Shown: positions 1 to 5,968 of the stretch, one piece after another | Numbering within the stretch: the stretch's first letter is position 1 | Layout: each line of letters begins with the position of its first letter | Source: Armatimonadota bacterium | Lineage (GTDB): Bacteria; Armatimonadota; UBA10988; DTZQ01 | Length of the DNA stretch: 11,560 nt | NCBI GenBank assembly: GCA_012961305.1 | Contig: DTZQ01000358.1 | Location: 1 to 11,560 of the forward strand | Direction of reading: 5' to 3' | Made by a program: the position numbers and the translations under genes | Notes under the pieces: model-generated | The model's input: only the letters and a program-made list of their open reading frames with translations | Database searches by the model: none | What the model was told of the DNA's origin: nothing

Positions 1-151
1 AGGCACGAAGGTCTTCGGTGTCTCGGAAGGCAAAAGGGGCGGTCAAAGTGATAGGAGTGATAAGGGAATGGTCGGGTTTGGGAACCTCCTCCCCCGCGTG
101 AACCGCGCGGGTGGCGAGGTTGCGAGGCTTAGATTGTCTTTCTTCGGTCAC
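1..151 (-). CDS. Cys/Met metabolism PLP-dependent enzyme, N-terminal fragment cut by window edge
   Basis: Reading the minus strand from a GTG at 151-149 gives 50 uninterrupted codons to the edge of the window. A good Shine-Dalgarno (AAAGGAG) lies just upstream of the GTG. The peptide contains TRAVHAGEE followed by an ITPITLTAPFAFRDTEDLRA segment. This matches the N-terminal signature of the cystathionine gamma-synthase / cystathionine gamma-lyase / O-acetylhomoserine sulfhydrylase family (typically 'TRAIHAGEEPD...PPIYLTSTFAF'). These fold-type I PLP enzymes handle sulfur amino acids in the cytoplasm. The catalytic lysine and cofactor-binding residues lie beyond the window, so the member of the family (synthase, lyase or sulfhydrylase) cannot be decided. 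The gene is divergently oriented from the secretin operon and shares its upstream region. Confidence 0.85.
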   Translation of the reverse strand, partial: MTEERQSKPRNLATRAVHAGEEVPKPDHSLITPITLTAPFAFRDTEDLRA

Positions 152-188
152 TGTGGCTCCTTTCTTTAGTTGCTTCCTTCCCCTCCCA

Positions 189-194
189 ATTCTA
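189..194 (-). promoter_or_regulatory. Possible -10 element for the minus-strand PLP-enzyme gene
   Basis: On the minus strand the sequence TAGAAT, one base off the TATAAT consensus, lies about 38 bases upstream of the GTG start. No good -35 hexamer is visible at 16-18 bases. The region where it would sit is occupied by the palindrome at 203-221, which would fit repression or activation at that site. This is a weak call from a short motif. Confidence 0.25.
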
Positions 195-202
195 ACGGTT
201 GG

Positions 203-221
203 GGGAACTTTTTAAGTTCCC
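203..221. promoter_or_regulatory. Perfect palindrome in the divergent promoter region
   Basis: GGGAACTT-TTT-AAGTTCCC is a perfect inverted repeat with 8-base arms and a 3-base centre. It lies between the divergent PLP-enzyme gene (start at 151, minus) and the first secretin gene (start at 319, plus). It is not followed by a T-run on either strand, so it is unlikely to be a simple intrinsic terminator. Its position fits an operator for a dimeric regulator acting on one or both genes. A second weaker pairing (CTCCCAA at 183-189 with TTGGGGG at 199-205, one G-T wobble) overlaps its left edge. The regulator is unknown. Confidence 0.5.
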
Positions 222-305
222 ATCGGAATTTTGGGGTAAACGGGGTCTGAAAGAAAAATGAGGTAAGAAGAAGGAAAGGCATTCTCGAAGGCGAAGTGTC
301 TTCTC

Positions 306-312
306 AGAGGAG
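306..312 (+). promoter_or_regulatory. Ribosome binding site that decides the first secretin start
   Basis: AGAGGAG ends directly against a TTG at 313, which leaves no spacer for that codon. It lies 6 bases ahead of the in-frame GTG at 319. GTG is therefore the more likely initiation codon, two codons inside the longest reading frame. Confidence 0.65.
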
Positions 313-318
313 TTGAAA

Positions 319-1782
319 GTGAAGCGAGGGAGTTTTGTTCACCCCTGGCTCATTCTGGGGGTCCTAAGTAGTTTGCTTTTACTTGCGTCCTGGCCCAGGG
401 TTTGGGCCGGGGCCCCAGTGCCAGAGCCGGGGCCACGGCTGGAACCGGGGCCTCGTGGGCCCCTGCGGCCGCCTCGCGGGGAGAGGCCGCCGCGGAGGGG
501 AGGGCGTGAACCTGCCCCTCCAAGGGCCCCAACCCCCCCGGCCCCAGAGACAGCGCCGGCCCTGGACATCGTCCGTCACGCCGACGGAACCCTTTCCGTG
601 TTCGCAGTCAATGTGGGCATTCAGGAGTTTTTCGTGGAACTGGGCCGGGCGGCTGGCGTGCCAGTCATCGTGGACGACCCGGCCAAAATCGTGCGGCGCC
701 GCATCACGGTCAATTTGACCCACAAGACCCCGGAGGAAATCCTGGCCAGTTTGGCCACCGCCTACGGCATCAGTTGTTCCCAGGTCAACGGGTTCTACAT
801 TGTCAGCGAGGGCATTCCTACCAAGCCATCTTCCTATCTGGTCAGCGACATTGCTGCCATCCGTACCCAGTATGTTCTGGCCCCCCAGGCCAAAGCCCTG
901 CTGCCGCTGTTCCTTCAAGACCACGTGAAGGTCAACTTGGAGCAGAATGCGGTCATTTTCTCTGCTCCGCGGGAGGTCTTGGAGAAGTTTCGGCAGGACA
1001 TCGCCCAGTTTGACATCCCCGCGGCGCAAATCATGTTTGAAATCCTGGTGGTGGAGTTAACGGACATCAGCCAGGAGGAGTTCGAGGCTACTTTGAACTT
1101 GCAAAATGAGGGGCGCGGGGTGCGAATTCTGTCGGGGTTAAGTGAACTCACCTTTCACGGCCTGGCCGAACTGCCCAAGGATTTCACCTACCGACTGAAA
1201 GCCCTGGTCACGGCCCGCAAAGCCCGGGTACGGGCCAACCCGACCATTGCCACGGTCAGCGGCCAGCGGGCCGAATTGTTCATCGGCATTAAAAGGTTCC
1301 TGCGCCAACCAGTACAGGTGGGCGAGGGCCGCTTCGCTGAACAGGTGAACTTCATCGAGGCCGGAGTGCGGCTAATACTTACCCCCTACACCGGCGGAGA
1401 GGGGGAAATCATTGTGGATTTGTCCCCCCGAGAGGAGGGCTTATCGGGGGTGGAAATCAGCACCTTGAGTGCCCCCGACCCGGTAACCGGCCTGCCGGAG
1501 AAGAGCACCCGCACAGCCAATACTATCGTCTTGGTGCACGATGGAGAGACCATCATCATCGGCGGCCTGTTGCAGACGGAACTGCGGGAGACCCGCTCCA
1601 AAATACCCATCTTAGGTGACATCCCCCTGTTGGGAGAGTTTTTCCGCTCCTCACATCTGGAAGAGACCCAGACGGAACTGGTCATTTTCATCACTCCGCG
1701 CATCCTGTCCCAAACTGGCCATTTGCCACCAGAGGAAGAAGCCCAACTGCGGCGACGGTTCTTGGAGGAAACTGCCCCATGA
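319..1782 (+). CDS. Secretin-like outer-membrane channel protein 1 (proline-rich N-terminus)
   Basis: Type II/III secretion-system secretin family (GspD/PilQ/PulD type), 487 residues from the GTG start. Proteins of this family oligomerise into an outer-membrane gated channel for secretion or type IV pili. Domains in order: signal peptide (hydrophobic stretch about residues 10-30); a basic Pro/Arg/Gly-rich stretch (about 32-78); an STN-like short domain (about 85-166); an N1-type repeat (about 175-235, with VNLEQNAVIFSAP); and the secretin domain (about 238-465). The secretin domain shows RVRANPTIATVSGQRAELFI, DGETIIIGGLL, and a PILGDIPLLGEFF...ELVIFITPRI ending that is diagnostic of the family. 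It is short for a GspD and lacks the AMIN-like region of its two downstream paralogues. Its stop codon overlaps the next gene's start (ATGA), which suggests translational coupling. Confidence 0.92.
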   Translation: MKRGSFVHPWLILGVLSSLLLLASWPRVWAGAPVPEPGPRLEPGPRGPLRPPRGERPPRRGGREPAPPRAPTPPAPETAPALDIVRHADGTLSVFAVNVGIQEFFVELGRAAGVPVIVDDPAKIVRRRITVNLTHKTPEEILASLATAYGISCSQVNGFYIVSEGIPTKPSSYLVSDIAAIRTQYVLAPQAKALLPLFLQDHVKVNLEQNAVIFSAPREVLEKFRQDIAQFDIPAAQIMFEILVVELTDISQEEFEATLNLQNEGRGVRILSGLSELTFHGLAELPKDFTYRLKALVTARKARVRANPTIATVSGQRAELFIGIKRFLRQPVQVGEGRFAEQVNFIEAGVRLILTPYTGGEGEIIVDLSPREEGLSGVEISTLSAPDPVTGLPEKSTRTANTIVLVHDGETIIIGGLLQTELRETRSKIPILGDIPLLGEFFRSSHLEETQTELVIFITPRILSQTGHLPPEEEAQLRRRFLEETAP

Positions 1783-3557
1783 GCAGAAACCGATTCTCAC
1801 GTTCGGCGACTGGTGACCCATTTCCGATGAACCCTATCGTCATACTCCAGTGGTGGAAGGTGAGCCTGGTGGCGCTGTTTCTGTTAGGCACAAGCGCATT
1901 ATCGGCCCTCCACGCACAGGTGCGGGCCTTCTGTCACCTGACGGAGGTGCACACGGAGCAGCTCAAAAATGCGGTGCGCATCGTCTTAGAAGCCGATGGG
2001 CTGTTGCAAGTGGATGCCGATTTTCGCAACTTTGTGGACTTCGCCCAGGGTTTCGAGTGGCGGTTCATAGACCACATTCCGCTCTTTCTGGTCAATGCAC
2101 GTTCCCAGGTAGGCAACTTCATTGACATCAGCATTTACCCGGTCAGCCATTTGGAATTAACCACTCCGCCCACGGCCGAGGAGGGGGTGGGACTGGACTT
2201 GGTCGTAGTCCTGTACACCCCCGGCCGCCTGCGGAGTTTTTCCTGGGGGGAGAATGAAGGCTATTTTCCCTGGGTGGACGAAGGGGTCAGGTTTGACCTG
2301 CGCTTGGACGAAAACCGGCAACGGCTCATCATCACCGTCCTCAGCGACCGCCTGGTGGAACCCGCCGATGAGTACCGCTGGGAGGAACTGCTGCGGGGAA
2401 GGCGGCAAGTGCTGGAGGCTGCTTATGAGGAGGGTCAATTAAGCCTTTATGCCCTTAACGTGGACTTGCGGGAGGCCTTCCAGGCCATTGCCGCGGTGAC
2501 TAATGCCCGCATTGTAGTGGACGAGGCCGTGAAGCATTTGTTTAGTGCCTACCTGCCAGGGCAGCCGTTGGAGGAGGTCCTCGCCCGCTTGGCTATGGCC
2601 TATGGCCTTAACCTGCGACGAGTAGGAGACAGTTACCTGCTCAGCGAATCCACGGCCCAGGTGGCGGCGACCTATCAGTTGGGCGAAACGGAACGCATAC
2701 CTTTGCAGTACCTATCACCAGGAGAGGCCCTGCGGATGTTACCTTATTTCCTGCTGCGGTATGTGCACCTGGACGAGGAGCAAAACGCTCTCACAGTCAC
2801 TGGGCCGCCGGCGATGATTGAGAAAGTCCGCCGGGATTTAGCGGTCTTAGACCAACCCCTGCCCCACATAGCGGTAGAGGTCCTGGCCGTCGAATTGAAA
2901 GAAGGAACGGAGTTGGACCTGGGCGACCACATTGTTTTTGCCAACCATGAGCGTCAGTTCGAGGTAGATAGCCCCCCGGGGGAAGTAAGTTACCTGGGTC
3001 AGGGCCAACTGCCCCAGCGGTTCTTGGCCGAAGTAGAGGCCCTGGCGGAGCGAAGACGAGTGAAAATTCGTTCCCGCGCGACTTTAACCGTTCTAAATGG
3101 ACATCGAGCCGAACTGTTCATTGGACGCCAGCAGTTCATCCAAGTGCTGCGTGGTTTCCGCCGCCAGGTGATAGAATTGCAGCGGTTGGACATTGGGGTA
3201 CGCTTAGCAGTTAGGGCCTGGGTCAGAGGTGAGCGCGAAGTTCTCACCCATATCGAACTGGAAATTAGCGACATTGTGGATTTCGACCGCGTTACCGGCC
3301 TGCCGGTGGTAGCCACTCGTCGCGCCCAGTTTACCCTGCGGGTGCCCTCTGGCGACACGGTCGTCTTAGGGGGACTCGTTCTGCAGCAGCGAACCCGCCT
3401 TAAACGCCGCATCCCGCTGCTCTCTGAGTTGCCCCTGCTGGGCAAACTGTTCTGCAGCCGGGAGGAAATCGTGGACGGTTCTGAACTGATGTTGTTCCTA
3501 ACCCCACGCCGGTTGGAAACCGGTTTGGAAGCGGGAACTTCCGAGCCGTCAGTATAG
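1779..3557 (+). CDS. Secretin-like outer-membrane channel protein 2 (AMIN-like N-terminus, divergent)
   Basis: 592 residues. The ATG at 1779 overlaps the preceding stop and has GGAGGAA at 1764-1770 as ribosome binding site. An internal ATG at 1827 would give a neater signal peptide and cannot be excluded. Domains: signal helix about 27-46 with likely cleavage after SALHA; AMIN-like region about 47-195; STN-like domain about 210-290; N1-type repeat about 298-360 (VHLDEEQNALTVTGPP); secretin domain about 365-578. The secretin signature is present but the most diverged of the three: PSGDTVVLGGLVLQQ, then RIPLLSELPLLGKLF, where 'SEL' replaces the usual 'GDI', and ELMLFLTPRRL. It probably forms part of the same channel system as its neighbours, as a subunit or an alternative channel; this is inferred. 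A Cys at residue 52, shortly after the predicted cleavage site, is matched in the third paralogue. Confidence 0.9.
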   Translation: MSRNRFSRSATGDPFPMNPIVILQWWKVSLVALFLLGTSALSALHAQVRAFCHLTEVHTEQLKNAVRIVLEADGLLQVDADFRNFVDFAQGFEWRFIDHIPLFLVNARSQVGNFIDISIYPVSHLELTTPPTAEEGVGLDLVVVLYTPGRLRSFSWGENEGYFPWVDEGVRFDLRLDENRQRLIITVLSDRLVEPADEYRWEELLRGRRQVLEAAYEEGQLSLYALNVDLREAFQAIAAVTNARIVVDEAVKHLFSAYLPGQPLEEVLARLAMAYGLNLRRVGDSYLLSESTAQVAATYQLGETERIPLQYLSPGEALRMLPYFLLRYVHLDEEQNALTVTGPPAMIEKVRRDLAVLDQPLPHIAVEVLAVELKEGTELDLGDHIVFANHERQFEVDSPPGEVSYLGQGQLPQRFLAEVEALAERRRVKIRSRATLTVLNGHRAELFIGRQQFIQVLRGFRRQVIELQRLDIGVRLAVRAWVRGEREVLTHIELEISDIVDFDRVTGLPVVATRRAQFTLRVPSGDTVVLGGLVLQQRTRLKRRIPLLSELPLLGKLFCSREEIVDGSELMLFLTPRRLETGLEAGTSEPSV

Positions 3558-3572
3558 GAAGGACGAAGGGTT

Positions 3573-3580
3573 GAGGAGGA
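3573..3580 (+). promoter_or_regulatory. Strong ribosome binding site deciding the third secretin start
   Basis: GAGGAGGA sits 8 bases before the ATG at 3589. The longest frame begins at TTG 3571, but that codon lies at and before this site and so cannot use it. ATG 3589 is the better start. Confidence 0.75.
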
Positions 3581-3588
3581 CGATACCG

Positions 3589-5292
3589 ATGTATCAAGTT
3601 AAGCGCGAAGAAACCTTTCCCTTGCGGGAGTTACTTTGGGGCCTGACCCTGCTGACCTTGGGCTACTTGGCCGCTCCCGCAGGGGCGCAGGTGGTTTACT
3701 GCAACATCACCGACGTGACCGTCAAACCGTTGATTAACGGGGTGCAAATAATTGTTCAAGCCGATGGGGTATTGGATTGGCGCTTTGGCCGGGGGGAAGG
3801 CCCGGGGGCGATTCGGAGGCCTCGGGGAGAGATGGCCACGCGCATTTCCCTTTGGTTCCCTGAAGCCCGTTCGCAAGTACCCAACTTTTTCGATGTCAAC
3901 ATATTCCCCGTTTCCACCATCCGCGTTTTTGTGCCCCAGGAGGCGCAAGCAGGCATTGGCGTGGCCATGGAAATACAGTTGGTGCAACCTTCGCGCTTCG
4001 AGGTGCGCTCCAGCACTGACCAGCAAAGCCTCATCATCACCGTGCGTACGGAACGCACTGTGGAACGGGCCGGCGCTGGTCGGCGGCGGGCAGAGGAAGC
4101 AGAAGCCCAGCAGGTGTTGGAGGTCTCTTATGAAGAAGGGCGACTCAGCATCCACGCCTTGAAGGTGAACATTCACAACCTCCTGGGCGAAATTGCCCGG
4201 GTTACAGGGCTTAATATTGCGGTGGACGATGCGGTACAACATGAAGTCAGCCTCACCCTGCGTGACCTGCCCCCGGAGAAGGTCATGCAGGCCATTGCCA
4301 GCGGCTATGGCTTGGCCCTGGCAGAGATGAACGGTGTGTACATGTTCACCGAAGGCGTGCCCACCGACTTGGCGCCTTACAACCTCAGCGGCACCGAGTC
4401 CTTCCGCCTGAAGTACGCCCGTGCTCGCTACGCGGCCGGATTACTGCCTACCTTCCTGTTCAAGTACCTGCTGCAGAACCCGGAGCAAAACGCTATCGTG
4501 GTCACCGCTCCCACCCAGATGCTGGACAAAATCCGCCGCGACCTGGAGAAAATTGATTTGGCTCCCCCCCAGATTATGGTTGAGGCCTTGGCAGTGGAAA
4601 TCACGACCACCGCGGAGGAAGAATTGGGGCTCAGCCTGCTGCGGCGGCGGGCCAGGGAGGAGTACGGGTTCGACGCCCCGCTGGGGGAGGTGTTCTACCG
4701 CCGTTTGGACGACCTAAAGCCGGAGTTCCTGGCCACCCTCAAAGCCCTGCTGCAAAAGGGCAAGGCCAAAATTAGGGCCAATCCGCGTATGGCCGTGATT
4801 AACGGCCAGACGGCCGACATTTTCATCGGAACCCAGCGGTTCATTCGCGTCGAGTACCTGCAATGGGGACAGTTGCAGGAGCGCATTCAACCGGTGGACG
4901 TGGGGGTCAGCCTGGAAATTACCCCTTGGACCGGCGGAAACGGGGAAATCACCACCCGCATCACCCCTCAGGTGAGCAACATCGTGGAACTGGACCCCCA
5001 GACCGGCCTGCCGGTGCTAAGCACCCGCGAGGCCACCACCAGCGTACGGGTGCGCGACGGCGAAACCATCGTCATCGGCGGCCTGACCCTGCAACAGGAG
5101 TTCGAGACCAAGCGCCGCATCCCCCTCTTGGGCGACATTCCCGTCTTGGGTTCCCTGTTCCGCAGTCGGCAGACAGTCACCACCAACACGGAGTTGATTA
5201 TTTTCATCACCCCCTATGTGCTTACGGAACGGGGTCGTCTGCCAGACGAAGCAGCCGAAGCGGACATCCGCACACGCCTGTTGGGAGAGTGA
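3589..5292 (+). CDS. Secretin-like outer-membrane channel protein 3 (AMIN-like N-terminus, most canonical)
   Basis: 567 residues from ATG 3589. Domains: signal peptide about 1-33, with likely cleavage after PAGA; AMIN-like region about 34-160 (CNITDVTVKPLINGVQIIVQ, then RISLWFPEAR); a charged linker rich in Ala/Glu/Arg; STN-like domain about 178-255; N1-type repeat about 265-328 (LQNPEQNAIVVTAPTQMLDK); secretin domain about 333-550. The signature is textbook: IRANPRMAVINGQTADIFIG, DGETIVIGGLTLQQ, RIPLLGDIPVLGSLF and ELIIFITPYVL. AMIN domains in PilQ-type secretins bind peptidoglycan or help localise the channel, so this one may anchor to the cell wall (inference). A single Cys lies near the mature N-terminus, as in the upstream paralogue. 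It is last in the three-gene run and no further gene of the same orientation follows for 460 bases. Confidence 0.93.
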   Translation: MYQVKREETFPLRELLWGLTLLTLGYLAAPAGAQVVYCNITDVTVKPLINGVQIIVQADGVLDWRFGRGEGPGAIRRPRGEMATRISLWFPEARSQVPNFFDVNIFPVSTIRVFVPQEAQAGIGVAMEIQLVQPSRFEVRSSTDQQSLIITVRTERTVERAGAGRRRAEEAEAQQVLEVSYEEGRLSIHALKVNIHNLLGEIARVTGLNIAVDDAVQHEVSLTLRDLPPEKVMQAIASGYGLALAEMNGVYMFTEGVPTDLAPYNLSGTESFRLKYARARYAAGLLPTFLFKYLLQNPEQNAIVVTAPTQMLDKIRRDLEKIDLAPPQIMVEALAVEITTTAEEELGLSLLRRRAREEYGFDAPLGEVFYRRLDDLKPEFLATLKALLQKGKAKIRANPRMAVINGQTADIFIGTQRFIRVEYLQWGQLQERIQPVDVGVSLEITPWTGGNGEITTRITPQVSNIVELDPQTGLPVLSTREATTSVRVRDGETIVIGGLTLQQEFETKRRIPLLGDIPVLGSLFRSRQTVTTNTELIIFITPYVLTERGRLPDEAAEADIRTRLLGE

Positions 5293-5355
5293 GGAAACGA
5301 CGGACAAAGAACAGAAGGCCGTGACTTTTCAGGGTTGACAACTTTCAACAAGGCT

Positions 5356-5432
5356 CTACCGCCAGTTCGGCAGGAAGTGAAGCCTGTGGAGAGGGGCCCG
5401 GTCCCCTTGGGGTGAATCCTGCGGAACGGTAG
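5356..5432. repeat. Large imperfect inverted repeat at the pseudogene breakpoint
   Basis: The left arm 5356-5375 begins CTACCG and ends TTCGGCAGGA. The right arm 5417-5432 is TCCTGCGGAACGGTAG. The arms pair with one mismatch and a 4-base bulge (CCAG), leaving a 41-base middle. Inside is a smaller GC-rich hairpin (AGGGG at 5392-5396 with CCCCT at 5403-5407). The right arm overlaps the point where ManD homology ends, and the left arm carries the stop codon of the broken frame. It could be a small palindromic insertion, a structured RNA or a rearrangement scar. There is no T-run after it, so it is not a typical intrinsic terminator. Confidence 0.6.
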
Positions 5433-5534
5433 CATCTCCTACACCGTACAGTCCCGGCTCGTCGGTGAGGATTTTCACCAATACGAAGTTCCGCCCCGGA
5501 CAGTCACAATAACCCGTATCTCCGTGATTTTCAT
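5356..5534 (-). pseudogene. Broken N-terminus of a ManD/RspA-type mannonate dehydratase (enolase superfamily)
   Basis: On the minus strand an ATG at 5534-5532, with AAGGAAA as a plausible ribosome binding site, opens MKITEIRVIVT. After one missing base near 5502-5503 the adjacent frame continues CPGRNFVLVKILTDEPG and then LYGVGDAT. Joined, these closely match the well-known start of ManD-type D-mannonate dehydratases (MKIT..RVIVTCPGRNFV, KIETD.G.YGIGDATLNGREL). Recognisable homology stops near 5428. The frame then runs through unrelated sequence to a TAG at 5358-5356. In the frame of the ATG itself translation would stop after 19 residues. The catalytic domain, about 350 residues in an intact protein, is absent. 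The remnant shows both a frameshift and a truncation, so it cannot make an active enzyme. The frameshift alone could be a sequencing error, but the truncation could not. Confidence 0.8.
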
Positions 5535-5694
5535 GGCAATTTCCTTTTCCACCCCAATGAGTTTAGCAGATGCGGATTGTCTCGCCCGTTGCTGTTGAGG
5601 TTTCTCTCTTCCCTTGCGAATTCCTTCCCCGGCGAACCCTGACTGGGAAAAGGAAGGTTTCTATATCTTGATGGAACAAAGGGATAAACCTGAC

Positions 5695-5723
5695 TTGCGC
5701 AGGTGAGGCAAATGTGGTATAAT
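5695..5723 (+). promoter_or_regulatory. Sigma70-type extended -10 promoter of the tatA-led operon
   Basis: A perfect TATAAT at 5718-5723 is preceded by TGG, which makes an extended -10 (TGnTATAAT). Seventeen bases upstream is a weak -35, TTGCGC at 5695-5700, which shares TTG with the consensus. The -10 lies about 30 bases before the tatA start codon. The element is also the centre of a 13-base perfect hyphenated palindrome (TGGTAT-A-ATACCA, 5715-5727), which could be a regulator site or chance. Confidence 0.75.
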
Positions 5724-5752
5724 ACCATAGGGGTAGGAGAAGGAGAGCGACG

Positions 5753-5947
5753 ATGTTCGGAGTAGGTGGGCCGGAGGTTATTTACCTTCTGGTAATTGCG
5801 CTGATTTTGTTCGGCGGCAAGCAACTGCCGAAAATTGCCCGCGCGGCGGGACAACTGCTGCGGGAACTGCGCAGCATTTCGCAGGACCTAACCCAGGAGG
5901 TAACCAGTGCCTTTGATATAGAGGAAGATGTAATTCCCAGAGATTGA
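5753..5947 (+). CDS. tatA: Sec-independent protein translocase subunit, TatA/TatB/E family
   Basis: 64 residues, a usual size for TatA/E. The sequence opens MFGVGGPEVIYLLVIALILF, a single membrane helix. A short hinge (FGGKQLP) and an amphipathic helix (KIARAAGQLLRELRSI) follow, with an acidic tail. This is the classical TatA-type plan, with FGGKQLP in place of the common FGPKKLP hinge. TatA subunits assemble around TatBC in the inner membrane to pass folded proteins bearing twin-arginine signals. The start codon is preceded by GGAGAAGGAGAG. It heads a plus-strand operon and is 21 bases upstream of the GAF/HD-GYP gene. No tatC is in the window. TatA and TatB functions cannot be told apart with certainty from this sequence. 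Confidence 0.93.
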   Translation: MFGVGGPEVIYLLVIALILFGGKQLPKIARAAGQLLRELRSISQDLTQEVTSAFDIEEDVIPRD

Positions 5948-5968
5948 GGGGGACCGGGGAGGGGACGG

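Noticed and set aside
379..1029. Long minus-strand frame (216 codons) opposite the first secretin gene
   Set aside because: The plus strand has clear family motifs throughout, whereas the minus frame shows no domain. Long antisense frames are expected in GC-rich coding DNA.
4863..5324. 153-codon plus-strand frame inside the third secretin gene
   Set aside because: It is out of frame with the secretin signature and rich in His, Arg, Pro and Gly with no recognisable motif, as expected for a shadow frame.
5335..5364. A TTGACA at 5335-5340 that looks like a perfect -35 box
   Set aside because: No acceptable -10 hexamer lies 15-19 bases downstream (the sequence there reads CTCTACCGCC), and no plus-strand gene follows closely.
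5390..5440. Resemblance of GGTGAATCCTGCGGAAC to part of a cobalamin riboswitch
   Set aside because: The other conserved boxes are missing and no vitamin B12 or methionine gene follows. The minus strand reads as a broken protein-coding gene, which explains the neighbouring sequence better.
5623..5657. Weak inverted repeat CCTTCC...GGAAGG upstream of the tatA promoter
   Set aside because: Six-base arms with a 23-base loop in a purine/pyrimidine-biased stretch are expected by chance.
5531..5854. A 107-codon minus-strand frame over the tatA start and the upstream region
   Set aside because: It overlaps tatA and its promoter, has no recognisable motif and has biased composition typical of an antisense shadow.
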